Source of the DNA: Tidjanibacter sp.
GTDB taxonomy: Bacteria; Bacteroidota; Bacteroidia; Bacteroidales; Rikenellaceae
Assembly (NCBI GenBank): GCA_017936605.1
Contig: JAGBFH010000002.1
Span: 124,001 to 188,000 of the forward strand
DNA: 64,000 nucleotides
Reading direction: 5' to 3'
Under the pieces are notes generated by a model. That model made no database searches. It was not told where the DNA came from and was given only the letters and a program-made list of their open reading frames with translations. Shown in pieces: positions 1-7,647 of this stretch (position 1 is the stretch's first letter; the number at the start of each line of letters is the position of its first letter). Position numbers and translations under genes: made by a program.

Positions 1-996
1 CTCTTCCTGCTCCTCTTCGAGCGGATGTTCGGGTGGAGCGTTGTAGTCTGCAACCTCGTGGCACTCTGCATCTCGGGAGTGCTCAACTTCCTGCTCTCCG
101 ATGCGCTCGTCTTCCGCCGCCCCACCTCGCGCCCCGAGCACGAACTACTCTCACTGGAGGAACTCGCCACCCTCTCGCCACTCTTCAGAGGGCGCCTGGG
201 CAGGCTCTTTGGGCGGTTTGCCTTTTGGCTCTGCGGCGTGGGCAGAATCAACCGCCTCTACGACGCAATCTACTCACTCAATGGCCCCGAGGCCGCACGC
301 CGAGCTCTCGACATCATTGGGTGTGACTACCAGATTGGCTCCGCCGAACGGCTCGATAAGCTCCCCGAAGGACCCTTTATCACCGTCAGCAACCACCCCT
401 ATGGCGGCATAGACGGAGTGATAATGCTCGATATGATTGGCAGCCGCCGCAGGGACCTCAAGATAATGGTCAACAAGATTCTTGGCCGCATAGAGCCTAT
501 GCAGTCCAACTTCGTGACCGTCACCCCTACAGAAACCCACAAGCGCAAAGCAGATGCCACAACCCTGGCGGGCATCAAGGCCACCCTCGCCCACCTACGC
601 TCGGGCGGCGCGATGGCCCTCTTCCCCTCGGGCGCTGTATCGGACCTCCACCCTCTGCGTGGCGACATCTCCGACAGGGAGTGGCAGGAGAGCATTGTGC
701 GACTCATCCAGCGTGCCCGCGTGCCCATAGTGCCCATCCACTTCGAGGGACGCAACTCGCTTTTCTACTACCTTTTGGGGCTGGTGGATTGGCGCGTGAG
801 GCTACTTCGACTGCCTCGCGAGGTGCTCAACAAGCACCGCGGTACCCACCGAGTGAACATCGGCGCCACCATAACGGTTGCCGAACAAGAGGCCATAGGC
901 TCCGTGGAGGCCCTTCGCACTCTGCTGCGTTCGAGGGTCTACGATATGCCTAAGGCTGCTGACTACACCTCGGCAAAAGAGGCTTTGGAGCGGTGA
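1..996 (+). CDS. GtrA-like membrane segment fused to PlsC-type acyltransferase (5' partial)
   Basis: The frame is open from base 1, so the start lies left of the window. The first ~35 residues are hydrophobic and end in NFLLSDALVFRR, which resembles the last transmembrane helix of GtrA flippase-like proteins. After a linker, a lysophospholipid acyltransferase domain follows: the SNHPYGGIDG block (His plus acidic residue of the catalytic motif, with five residues between them as in hemolysin-type acyltransferases), FPSGAVSD, and VPIVPIHFEG. It probably acylates a membrane lipid at the inner membrane. The fusion of a GtrA-like helix bundle to an acyltransferase is unusual, and what precedes it (for example a glycosyltransferase domain) cannot be seen. 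An internal ATG at 25 would give only a fragment. Confidence 0.75.
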   Translation, partial: LFLLLFERMFGWSVVVCNLVALCISGVLNFLLSDALVFRRPTSRPEHELLSLEELATLSPLFRGRLGRLFGRFAFWLCGVGRINRLYDAIYSLNGPEAARRALDIIGCDYQIGSAERLDKLPEGPFITVSNHPYGGIDGVIMLDMIGSRRRDLKIMVNKILGRIEPMQSNFVTVTPTETHKRKADATTLAGIKATLAHLRSGGAMALFPSGAVSDLHPLRGDISDREWQESIVRLIQRARVPIVPIHFEGRNSLFYYLLGLVDWRVRLLRLPREVLNKHRGTHRVNIGATITVAEQEAIGSVEALRTLLRSRVYDMPKAADYTSAKEALER

Positions 997-1113
997 ACAT
1001 CGTAGAAATGCACCGAACAACATATTATTATTTAGGACTTTAGCAAGTAAATGGAACCATTTGAAATAAGTTAAATTGTAAATCTTTCAAATTTTCAAAC
1101 TACTCAAAGGCAC

Positions 1114-1121
1114 TACTTTTG
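1114..1121 (+). promoter_or_regulatory. -7 box for the DUF2147 gene
   Basis: TACTTTTG matches the Bacteroidota TAnnTTTG consensus and lies 56 bases before the ATG at 1178. Confidence 0.6.
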
Positions 1122-1177
1122 CATTAACAAAATCAATCAAGCCGCCCTCTGGCAGCAATATAAAAACAAGAGAACAG

Positions 1178-1570
1178 ATGAAAAAGATTATCACCACCCT
1201 GACCGCCATTCTTCTTGGCATTATGGCCCTCTCGGCACAGAGCCAGTTTGTAGGCAAATGGACCACCATTGACGACAAGACCGAGAAACCCGCTGGCATC
1301 GTAGAGATTTACAAAGGTACCGACGGCCTCTACTACGGCAAACTCGTAGACACCTACGGGCCCGACAAGAGTGCTGTGGGCACTATGATTGTCAAAGGTA
1401 TGAGCTACAAGGATGGCAAACTCGTAGGTGGCAAGGTCTATGACCCCGACTCGGGCAAGACCTACTACTGCACCATCAAGTACGACGGCGCCAAGAAGGC
1501 CCTCAACCTCCGAGGCTCACTCGACAAGAAAGGCCTCCTGGGTCGCACACAGACTTGGATTAAGAAGTAG
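1178..1570 (+). CDS. Secreted DUF2147 family protein
   Basis: This is a 130-residue protein with a clear Sec signal peptide (MKK, hydrophobic core, cut near ALSAQS). The mature part starts VGKWTTIDDKTEKPAGIVEIY and keeps the lipocalin-like DUF2147 pattern of a GxW turn, Y-x-G-K-L and a C-terminal R-T-Q-T-W strand. DUF2147 proteins are small beta-barrels of the periplasm with no established substrate. The gene has its own -7 box and stands alone between the acyltransferase and yajC, which runs the other way. The start is the only ATG that gives a signal peptide. Family assignment is firm; function is unknown. Confidence 0.85.
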   Translation: MKKIITTLTAILLGIMALSAQSQFVGKWTTIDDKTEKPAGIVEIYKGTDGLYYGKLVDTYGPDKSAVGTMIVKGMSYKDGKLVGGKVYDPDSGKTYYCTIKYDGAKKALNLRGSLDKKGLLGRTQTWIKK

Positions 1571-1940
1571 CAAACACACTCTCATTCAACACATAACAAA
1601 CGCGAAGTTCGGGTACGGAGGCGACCTCCCTACCCGAATTTTTTATTTGGAGAGAACAGAGAACAGTGAAAAGTGAAAAGAGAAAAGTGAAAAGAGAAAA
1701 GAGAAAAGTGAAAGGTGGAAAGTTGAAAAGTTGGCAATTTCATTTTTCACCCCACCAACTTAAGGGGGAAAATCAAAAGAAAGCCTCTTGGACCCTTTGG
1801 CCCTATTGCAGCTTTCGACAAACAAGCGCTGAGAGCGGAAGGAGGGCCAAATAAAGGAGCGAGTCCGCAGCCTACTTTTCGTAGGGGAGGAACTCGCTCT
1901 TGGAAGTCTTGGTGCGAAAAGCACCCGTTATGTGCCTTTA
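1571..1940. other. Non-coding spacer with hairpins and a heptamer repeat
   Basis: No gene is visible. From about 1660 to 1733 there is a degenerate GAAAAGT-type heptamer array. From 1795 to 1925 there are inverted repeats: TTTGGCCCT/AGGGCCAAA around a ~36-nt loop, then two hairpins listed separately beyond the yajC stop. Confidence 0.6.
1857..1899 (-). terminator. Hairpin after yajC, probable terminator
   Basis: GAGCGAGT at 1857-1864 pairs with ACTCGCTC at 1892-1899, with an inner CCTAC/GTAGG stem. On the minus strand it is followed by CTTTATTT. A smaller GGTGC/GCACC hairpin sits at 1911-1925 between it and the yajC stop. Confidence 0.5.
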
Positions 1941-2264
1941 TTAAGCGCGGGGGTCACGCATAATCGCGGTCTTATCCACGCGGAGGGTAACATTACCATC
2001 TACCTCCATAAGGATATCACGGTCGTGAATCTCCTTAACAGTGCCGTAGATACCACCAGCGGTAACAACTTTCTGGCCCTTTGCCAAGCCGTTGCGGAAG
2101 TTATCGAGCTCTTTCTGCTGTTTGCGCTGGGGACGAATCATAAAGAAGTACATCACCACGAAGAGCATCACGATCATCAGAATCGAGCTCCACATCGAAC
2201 CAGCAGGAGCAGCACCGGGAGCGGCAGCAGGAGCAGCCTGCAACATAATAGTCATAAAATTCAT
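1941..2264 (-). CDS. yajC: Preprotein translocase subunit YajC
   Basis: This 107-residue single-span protein has the YajC layout: a short alanine/proline-rich N-terminus, one transmembrane helix (about residues 25-45), the conserved MIRPQRKQQKE boundary, and a small cytoplasmic domain with GQKVVTAGGIYGTV. YajC associates with SecDF-SecYEG in the inner membrane. It lies downstream of nusB and the DUF1573 lipoprotein, a familiar Bacteroidales order, but has its own -7 box at 2322-2329, so it can be transcribed alone. MNFM or a later Met could be used as start; the first gives the usual length. Confidence 0.95.
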   Translation of the reverse strand: MNFMTIMLQAAPAAAPGAAPAGSMWSSILMIVMLFVVMYFFMIRPQRKQQKELDNFRNGLAKGQKVVTAGGIYGTVKEIHDRDILMEVDGNVTLRVDKTAIMRDPRA

Positions 2265-2321
2265 AGTCTTTCTTGTGTTTTATTGTTTAATGTAATAAGT
2301 TCTTCTGCCTAATAGCATCTG

Positions 2322-2329
2322 CAAAGATA
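2322..2329 (-). promoter_or_regulatory. -7 box for yajC
   Basis: On the minus strand this reads TATCTTTG, a full match to the Bacteroidota -7 consensus, 58 bases before the yajC start. Confidence 0.65.
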
Positions 2330-2357
2330 CTCTTTTTTTCAGGAGTTGCAAACTTCC

Positions 2358-2804
2358 CTACTGGACCATCGTAGCCGTAACGACCAATCTCTTGGGCTCA
2401 TTGGCTGCCGAAGTGTTCAAATAGAACGAACGAGGCGCAAAATAATTGTATCCCGAGGAGTAGAAAGTGAGCTTTACCTCCACCACCTTGCCCGAGCCAA
2501 TGGGCTCCTTGGGGTACTCCATCTCGAGGCAACCACACGAGGTGTCGGTGCCGACTATCAGCACAGGGCTCTGGCTGTCATTGGCGAGTGTCAGGCTACG
2601 GGTGAGCACCTCGCCCGGGCGCACTCGGCCGAAGTCAATGGTGTCGGCGGTGGCTACATCTGCAATGTCAACCCTCTGGAGCAGCGAGAGGTCGGCCGAC
2701 TTTGCGCCTCTGCGACCACCACACGAGGAGCATAAAAGAGCAAATGCCACCACCCAGAGGAGGCAGCATTTGTTATACGAAAAAGTCTTCACGACCCGAC
2801 ACAT
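2358..2804 (-). CDS. DUF1573 lipoprotein
   Basis: DUF1573 proteins are periplasmic, Ig-like and of unknown function. From the ATG at 2804 the protein has a signal peptide ending in a lipobox-like ALLCSSC, then a single DUF1573 domain with DTIDFGRVRPGEV, the DTSCGCLEMEYPKEPI block and a final beta-strand KRLVVTATMVQ. The frame is open to 2873, but that would overlap nusB and place 23 extra residues before the signal peptide, so 2804 (or GTG at 2792) is preferred. It begins 20 bases after the nusB stop and is probably co-transcribed with it. The conserved Cys pair in T-S-C-G-C is present. Confidence 0.85.
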   Translation of the reverse strand: MCRVVKTFSYNKCCLLWVVAFALLCSSCGGRRGAKSADLSLLQRVDIADVATADTIDFGRVRPGEVLTRSLTLANDSQSPVLIVGTDTSCGCLEMEYPKEPIGSGKVVEVKLTFYSSGYNYFAPRSFYLNTSAANEPKRLVVTATMVQ

Positions 2805-2823
2805 ATCTATCCAACACAGGGGT

Positions 2824-3768
2824 TTAGAACTCCACAAGGCCCCTACCCTGCTTGAGGATGCGACCGTCGGCAATCATATCGCTCGAAATCTTATCCAGCA
2901 GGCCGTTGATGAAGGTGCTACTACCGAGGGTGCTATAGAACTTGGCAATCTCGATATACTCGTCGAGGGTGACCTTCACGGGGATGGAGTCGAAGCCCAC
3001 CATCTCGGCAATGGCGGTCGTGAGGATGATGTTGTCCATCATAGCGATGCGCTCCACATCCCAGTTCTTGGTGTACTGCTCCACAATCTTGAGGTTCTCA
3101 TCGTAACCCACAGCCGCAGCGGCAAAAAGGCGTTTCACGAAGGCCTTGTCGTCGTCACTCTTATACTCGGGCAGCAGTTCCAGAGCCTCGTCCTGCTTGC
3201 GCATACCGCTAAGGGTGCGCAATACCATAATGAGGATGAAGTCGAGGTCGTCGCTCCACATAATGCTGCTCTCCTCGAGGGCGGCGGTGAGCATCTCGTC
3301 ATCCTGCACGGTCTGGAGGTAGAACTCCTCCACAAGTTTCCTATCCTCGGCAAAACTCTTGCGCTCGGAGGCCATATACTCCTTGTAGTAGTCCGACTCT
3401 ACCATCTTCTGATAGAGGTGTTTAACGACCTCGGGGAAACTACTCCAACCGAGCCTGCGCGAAAGGAGCATATTCTCCAACTCCTCATCATTCTCGATGC
3501 GGGCAACAACCTCGTTATTGACGAACTTACGGTTTGGATTCAGGTCCTCGTGGGTGGGAAGATGTTTGTTCAGACCTATCTGGATACGCTCTTCGGCGTA
3601 GCGTCTCACTTCCACAATCAGCGAGAGGATGTAGGGATAGAGATCATAGGCTTTGTCGATACCCTTGAGGAGGTTGCGCTCCTCGATAGTGATGGACTCA
3701 TCGGCACAGGTCAGGTGCGCGTAGATTGCTTTTACGACCTTGATTCTCAAAAATCTTCTGCTGAACAT
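2824..3768 (-). CDS. nusB: Transcription antitermination protein NusB (long Bacteroidota form)
   Basis: NusB binds boxA RNA with NusE/S10 and helps transcription of rRNA operons. The protein starts MFSRRFLRIKVVKAIYAH, and its C-terminal half carries the helical NusB core with MMDNIILTTAIAEMVGF and VTLDEYIEIAKFYSTLGS, then FINGLLDKI. It is about 314 residues, twice the length of E. coli NusB, as is usual in Bacteroidales, where an extra helical N-terminal half is present. An upstream in-frame ATG at 3822 is rejected because the -7 box at 3793-3800 lies between it and 3768. The DUF1573 lipoprotein follows directly. Confidence 0.93.
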   Translation of the reverse strand: MFSRRFLRIKVVKAIYAHLTCADESITIEERNLLKGIDKAYDLYPYILSLIVEVRRYAEERIQIGLNKHLPTHEDLNPNRKFVNNEVVARIENDEELENMLLSRRLGWSSFPEVVKHLYQKMVESDYYKEYMASERKSFAEDRKLVEEFYLQTVQDDEMLTAALEESSIMWSDDLDFILIMVLRTLSGMRKQDEALELLPEYKSDDDKAFVKRLFAAAAVGYDENLKIVEQYTKNWDVERIAMMDNIILTTAIAEMVGFDSIPVKVTLDEYIEIAKFYSTLGSSTFINGLLDKISSDMIADGRILKQGRGLVEF

Positions 3769-3792
3769 AGTATAGAACGGTTTAATCGGTCG

Positions 3793-3800
3793 CAAAGATA
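3793..3800 (-). promoter_or_regulatory. -7 box for nusB
   Basis: The minus strand reads TATCTTTG, 25 bases before the nusB ATG at 3768. It settles the start choice for that gene. Confidence 0.65.
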
Positions 3801-3807
3801 TAAAAAA

Positions 3808-3845
3808 AATGACAATTGACAATTGAAAGTTGAAAATTACCAGAA
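3808..3845. repeat. Heptamer repeat at left edge of the AT-rich RiPP/Tat region
   Basis: Tandem TGACAAT/TGAAAGT/TGAAAAT heptamers lie here. The same words occur in reverse orientation at 8303-8334, so the AT-rich cassette is bracketed by inverted copies of the same repeat type. Confidence 0.5.
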
Positions 3846-3891
3846 TACGAGAATTGCGAACAACTCACAAGACGAAACCGTCACTGGGTTA

Positions 3892-4680
3892 CTATGATAC
3901 TCTTTTGGCCACTCGAATACTACATTCATACAACGCATATAAAGGTAATGTCACCAAAATGCAGGTCATTATGTCGGGTGGAGTAATTACTGCCGAGATC
4001 ACTGTAATTATAAAAAAAGCATACTTCCTGTATTTAGATAATAGTTGATAACTAACTACGCCTATTTTTGCCAACACATACACGATTGCAGGAAGTTGGA
4101 ATACAATACCCATAACCAGTGTCAAGGAGGTAAAGGTCGAAATATAGGAGTTTAGGCTTATCATAGTATTAACCTTTGCAGCCACGCTATATGTTCCCAA
4201 AAATCTAAATGAAATAGGGAATATTATAAAATAGCTCATCAATACCCCTACTATGAATAGAACATAAATCACAATTGCCACATATACAGAATATTTGCGC
4301 TCTTGCTCATATAATGCAGGCGACGCGAAACGAAACAGCTCAAACAAAATATATGGCGAGGCAATCAAGCAACCCAAGTAAATTGATGTTGTTATGTGGG
4401 TCATAAACTGACTTGACAAATCAGTTGCTATCATCTCCACTTCATATGAATCAAACTGGAAATCAACTCCAACCAATCTCAAGAAAGCCTCAATATAACG
4501 ATATGTCACAAAATCACAAGAACTGGGTGCCAGCAGGATATTCCAAGCAATGTCTTTAGCCACAAAAATAAAGACTGCAAAAAATATAGTAACACCCAAT
4601 ATGCGAAATAACATTCGGCGAAACACCTCAAGGTGTCCGCCGAATGTTAGTTGATTATCATTACTCTCCTGCCTTGTCAT
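3892..4680 (-). CDS. tatC: Sec-independent translocase subunit TatC
   Basis: TatC recognises twin-arginine signals and forms the core of the Tat pore in the inner membrane. The 262-residue protein has six predicted membrane segments, the cytoplasmic N-terminal [12 protein letters not shown] motif, the [10 protein letters not shown] loop and a helix with [13 protein letters not shown], all TatC hallmarks. Its start overlaps the 3' end of tatA by 20 bases, which suggests translational coupling. It is the last gene of the CXXX-peptide operon and shares its AT-rich composition, unlike the housekeeping genes on both sides. No tatB is seen, as is usual for minimal TatAC systems. Confidence 0.93.
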   Translation of the reverse strand: MTRQESNDNQLTFGGHLEVFRRMLFRILGVTIFFAVFIFVAKDIAWNILLAPSSCDFVTYRYIEAFLRLVGVDFQFDSYEVEMIATDLSSQFMTHITTSIYLGCLIASPYILFELFRFASPALYEQERKYSVYVAIVIYVLFIVGVLMSYFIIFPISFRFLGTYSVAAKVNTMISLNSYISTFTSLTLVMGIVFQLPAIVYVLAKIGVVSYQLLSKYRKYAFFIITVISAVITPPDIMTCILVTLPLYALYECSIRVAKRVS

Positions 4681-4909
4681 GTGGTTCCTCTACATTTTGA
4701 GTATTAGAACTATTTGTCTCATCGGCCTGGCGGTCATCGTGTTTTCCCACCTCTTCTTCGGATTTCTCAACACCATCGACCTCATTCATACCTTTCTTAA
4801 ACTCTTTGACTCCTTGTCCCAAACCGCGCATCATTTCGGGAACTTTTTTACCCCCAAACAAAAGCAAAGCGAGACCTCCCAAAAGAAGCAACTCTGTTGT
4901 TCCAAGCAT
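4661..4909 (-). CDS. tatA: Twin-arginine translocase subunit TatA
   Basis: This is an 82-residue protein with the TatA layout: a short N-terminal membrane helix ([18 protein letters not shown]), the [16 protein letters not shown] hinge, an amphipathic helix and an acidic disordered tail. It would multimerise to let folded proteins pass through the inner membrane together with TatC. It starts 13 bases after the stop of the CXXX accessory gene and overlaps tatC by 20 bases, so it sits in one transcription unit with the peptide-modification genes and the Tat-signal precursor. Confidence 0.93.
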   Translation of the reverse strand: MLGTTELLLLGGLALLLFGGKKVPEMMRGLGQGVKEFKKGMNEVDGVEKSEEEVGKHDDRQADETNSSNTQNVEEPHDKAGE

Positions 4910-4922
4910 ATCTAATAAAAAA

Positions 4923-5198
4923 TTAATTGTTCGTCACCAAAAATATTTCACAAGTTTCGAAGTTTATTTCCCAATGGCCGTCAACGGTTCCTTCCCACTG
5001 ATATTTATCAGCCATACCGTCCCACCACTGTTGGAATTTGGTACCCGTTTCTCCCATATCCTTAACGAGTTTCTGATACAGAGCATCATTCTCGGGGGTT
5101 AATATTTTGGCCAGCTCATTAAGGCCATTGCGACGCTCAAAGAGCAGCTGAATTTCATTCTTTTCTTCTACAGTTACCTGTCCTACAATCTTTTTCAT
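4923..5198 (-). CDS. CXXX repeat peptide modification system accessory protein
   Basis: The 91-residue cytoplasmic protein (no signal, no membrane segment) starts [30 protein letters not shown] and contains a helical middle and [11 protein letters not shown]. It resembles a small protein family found only beside CXXX-repeat peptides and their radical SAM enzymes, where it may act as a peptide-binding or chaperone partner; no activity is established. It lies 17 bases downstream of the second Cys-repeat peptide and 13 bases upstream of tatA. The family assignment is from memory of that genomic neighbourhood, so a profile search would be decisive. Confidence 0.65.
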   Translation of the reverse strand: MKKIVGQVTVEEKNEIQLLFERRNGLNELAKILTPENDALYQKLVKDMGETGTKFQQWWDGMADKYQWEGTVDGHWEINFETCEIFLVTNN

Positions 5199-5215
5199 AA
5201 TTACAATCCTTTAAA

Positions 5216-5428
5216 TTACCTTCTAAATACTGTTGTATCTCTTCCCTTTGCGGATGATTCACACGAACCATAGCAACTTCCATAACAACTACCTTTGCAA
5301 ACAGAACAATGTATATATCCTGTTCCATAACATAGTTTGCATGCATCAATGGGCAGATCACTATTACTTACTTTGCACGAAGTAATGGTAACCGCTAAAA
5401 TGCAAAAAGTAGTTAGTAATATTTTCAT
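5216..5428 (-). CDS. Small Cys-repeat lipoprotein, candidate second CXXX peptide
   Basis: From ATG 5428 this is a 70-residue protein. Its ATG overlaps the stop of the preceding maturase (TAATG), so translation is coupled. It has a Sec-type signal with a lipobox-like ITSC (Cys18) and then Cys30, 33, 41, 44, 48, 52 and 56. The first four form a CxxC-xGxG-CxxC knuckle like that of DnaJ zinc fingers, and the last four follow a perfect CXXX spacing (CKGS-CYGS-CYGS-C). It may be a second substrate of the modification enzymes, anchored to a membrane, or a zinc-binding partner. A GTG at 5434 is an alternative start. Confidence 0.7.
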   Translation of the reverse strand: MKILLTTFCILAVTITSCKVSNSDLPIDACKLCYGTGYIHCSVCKGSCYGSCYGSCESSAKGRDTTVFRR

Positions 5429-6375
5429 TACCACTCTTTTCGTTTCTCAAATGGATCCAAATAATCTATTTCTGGGATGGTTGTTTCTGGCTCATATTCG
5501 CAAGCCTCACGAATAGAAGAGAGTATTCGACCACTCTCGTTGCGCTCAAGGTGTGCTACAACACACTGCTCGTGCGATGGAGTGTTAACCTCAAGGGTTG
5601 TCTTGCGGTTGAGCCATGCACAACGACGGCAATGATATGCATCGCAATGGCGGCATATCGGGGCATAGCTTAGCTTAAAGAGCTGTCTTTTTTTAATCTG
5701 TACGCCTCGCATCAAGTCACCGAAGTCCTCATTGGGGTTATCGTAATAGAAACCCGCACAAGGATAAAACTTGCCATTGGGCATAATAGCAACAACCTCA
5801 TCACCCGCGTTGCAATTATTCATTGTATTGAGCACCAAACGATCGGTCAGCAGATTCAGTTGTGCATTACCGCCCTCGATAAGACTTGTGGTTACCTTAT
5901 TGCCAAGTTGCGCCAACAAAGACTTGTAGTCCTCAAAGTCACCCTCCGAGAATTTCTCAACATCCCTCAATACGACATTAAGTCGTGCACACTTACCCTT
6001 GAGTAAATCGTAAATGCGCGGCAACTCATTGACCTCCGAGCGATATATGCGCAAGATTACAATCTGTTCCTTGTCAAAGTTATACCCCTCAATTTCTTCT
6101 ATGCTATTACACACAACAATGTCAGCACTTTTCGAGTTGGGAGCAGCGCAAGGTATAATCTTGGTATGGTCGATAGTCTCAATAATCTCTGCATAGCCAT
6201 CTGGTAAAGCTCGCTTAGGATATATAAACTGAATATTGAGGTTTTCGACCATACCGAAACGAATAGCAGTCTTCAAATTCTCAACAGAGATAAACTGCAC
6301 CCCCTTTGATACATTCTCATAATGGCAGTATGATGCTGCATCATCCGCCAACTGAATTACAAGATATTTCAACAT
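5428..6375 (-). CDS. CXXX repeat peptide maturase, SPASM-like, no radical SAM cysteine motif
   Basis: This 315-residue protein starts 4 bases after the stop of the radical SAM gene. Its C-terminal third has SPASM-type cysteines: MNNCNAG, MPNGKFYPCAG, then CRHCDAYHCRRC and HEQC, which would bind auxiliary iron-sulfur clusters. The N-terminal half has no CxxxCxxC motif (only DDAASYCHYEN), so it is unlikely to be an active radical SAM enzyme. It matches the description of the 'CXXX repeat peptide maturase' partner that accompanies the active enzyme. It may bind the precursor or form a heterodimer with the upstream enzyme; that is inference. Confidence 0.7.
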   Translation of the reverse strand: MLKYLVIQLADDAASYCHYENVSKGVQFISVENLKTAIRFGMVENLNIQFIYPKRALPDGYAEIIETIDHTKIIPCAAPNSKSADIVVCNSIEEIEGYNFDKEQIVILRIYRSEVNELPRIYDLLKGKCARLNVVLRDVEKFSEGDFEDYKSLLAQLGNKVTTSLIEGGNAQLNLLTDRLVLNTMNNCNAGDEVVAIMPNGKFYPCAGFYYDNPNEDFGDLMRGVQIKKRQLFKLSYAPICRHCDAYHCRRCAWLNRKTTLEVNTPSHEQCVVAHLERNESGRILSSIREACEYEPETTIPEIDYLDPFEKRKEW

Positions 6376-6379
6376 AGTA

Positions 6380-7585
6380 TTAGCAGTTTATGTCAAACGA
6401 TTTCTCGGCTGGTTTCTCCGCGCCCTCCAACTCCAACTTACGATAGAGCTTGTTCCAATAGTAATTATTGGCTCTCACTCGAGCCTTGTGCATCTTACAT
6501 ATTGCTGTTGCTCGCTGATAGATTGTAGGCGTGTCTGCGGCGTCGTAGTTCTCACCTTGACACCAAGCACATCCATAAGCATAATCGCAATTGATACATT
6601 CATCTGTGGACTGTGAACTTCTAGTCAAAGATAAAAAAGGACGCAACAAATTATTATTAATACCGTCTCTTATATTCCCAATAATTATAGGTTTTTTATT
6701 TCTAAGAGAATAGCCTGCAAATCGAGTACAGGGATAAAAATTGCCTTGTGCATCTATGGATAACATCATTCCTGCTCCACACCAATTTTGATCAGATGTT
6801 GTCGTAGATAATGGTTTCCCTATATTTTCATTATAAAATGAACATACATTACCTTCATATAATTTGTTATCAATGATTTCGTCTGCCAATTCAATCAATT
6901 GGTTCTCAAATAAGAGTTCATCTCCATCCTTCCATACATCCTCAAAGACACAATTTATATTCACCTCATTTATCCCTAATGAGAATAAATGAAGAACACT
7001 TTCTTTTATATAGGGAATGTCTTCACTACTGATAGTTACTTTTGTAGAAGCTCCGGGAAATTGGGATAGGTACAATGGGATATTCTTTACTACATCATCA
7101 TATGAGCCTCGGGATGAATTTTTATAAACACGATTTAAATCATGTTTACGTTTTGTCCCGTCAATAGTAATTGTAATCCCAATATGGGTATAGTTGTCTT
7201 TTATATATTGTTGGACTTTGGGGTTATCATAATTTATACCGTTAGTTGTAAAATTTAATCTATAAGAATTAAACCAATGATGATTCCTACGATATAATTC
7301 CGATTTTATATAATTCGTAATTTGTTCAATTAAGTCAATCTCTAAAAACGGCTCTCCTCCAATGAAATCCCAAATCACAGATTCTGTTGCAAAATTTGAA
7401 TCATTTTCATTATCAAGGATGTAATCTATTGCTTTTTTGGCAACTTCAAAACTCATTCTTTCTGATGAATTTTTACCTACGAGGTAGCAATATTTGCATG
7501 CTAACTGACAATCTTTTGTAACAATAAAGGTTATTTCTTTTGCAACGCCATCCTTCCAAACGCCACTATGATCTTTTATTTCCAT
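6380..7585 (-). CDS. Radical SAM/SPASM peptide maturase, CXXX-repeat target family
   Basis: The 401-residue enzyme has the radical SAM motif CQLACKYC (Cys26, Cys30, Cys33), the GGEP motif (IGGEPFLEIDLIEQI), and a SPASM domain with WCGAG, GNFYPCTRFAG, CINCDYAYGCAWCQGENY and ICKMH. Such enzymes use a 5'-deoxyadenosyl radical to modify peptides, commonly joining a Cys sulfur to a carbon of another residue. The obvious target is the nine-Cys CXXX peptide encoded just upstream (7648-7914). A perfect 15-bp hairpin lies between the two genes. Composition is AT-rich, unlike flanking core genes. The exact chemistry (ranthipeptide-, sactipeptide- or other type) cannot be read from sequence. Confidence 0.88.
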   Translation of the reverse strand: MEIKDHSGVWKDGVAKEITFIVTKDCQLACKYCYLVGKNSSERMSFEVAKKAIDYILDNENDSNFATESVIWDFIGGEPFLEIDLIEQITNYIKSELYRRNHHWFNSYRLNFTTNGINYDNPKVQQYIKDNYTHIGITITIDGTKRKHDLNRVYKNSSRGSYDDVVKNIPLYLSQFPGASTKVTISSEDIPYIKESVLHLFSLGINEVNINCVFEDVWKDGDELLFENQLIELADEIIDNKLYEGNVCSFYNENIGKPLSTTTSDQNWCGAGMMLSIDAQGNFYPCTRFAGYSLRNKKPIIIGNIRDGINNNLLRPFLSLTRSSQSTDECINCDYAYGCAWCQGENYDAADTPTIYQRATAICKMHKARVRANNYYWNKLYRKLELEGAEKPAEKSFDINC

Positions 7586-7602
7586 TTGTTTCTATGAAAA
7601 TC

Positions 7603-7638
7603 TACAGTATGTCTAACTGAATCGTTAGACATACTGTA
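7603..7638 (-). promoter_or_regulatory. 15-bp hairpin between precursor and radical SAM gene
   Basis: TACAGTATGTCTAAC (7603-7617) pairs perfectly with 7624-7638 around a 6-nt loop. On the minus strand it follows the precursor stop and precedes GATTTTC rather than a strong U-run, so a partial terminator or mRNA stabiliser seems likelier than a full stop. Such an element would give more precursor than enzyme. Confidence 0.55.
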
Positions 7639-7647
7639 TTTAGTGAT

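Noticed and set aside
1666..1854. 62-codon Lys-rich frame
   Set aside because: It is mostly a translation of the GAAAAGT heptamer array.
2467..3819. 450-codon open frame on the plus strand
   Set aside because: Antisense to the DUF1573 gene and nusB; no domain.
5155..5361. 68-codon Cys-containing frame overlapping the second peptide gene
   Set aside because: It lies in another frame across two better supported genes and has no signal or repeat logic.
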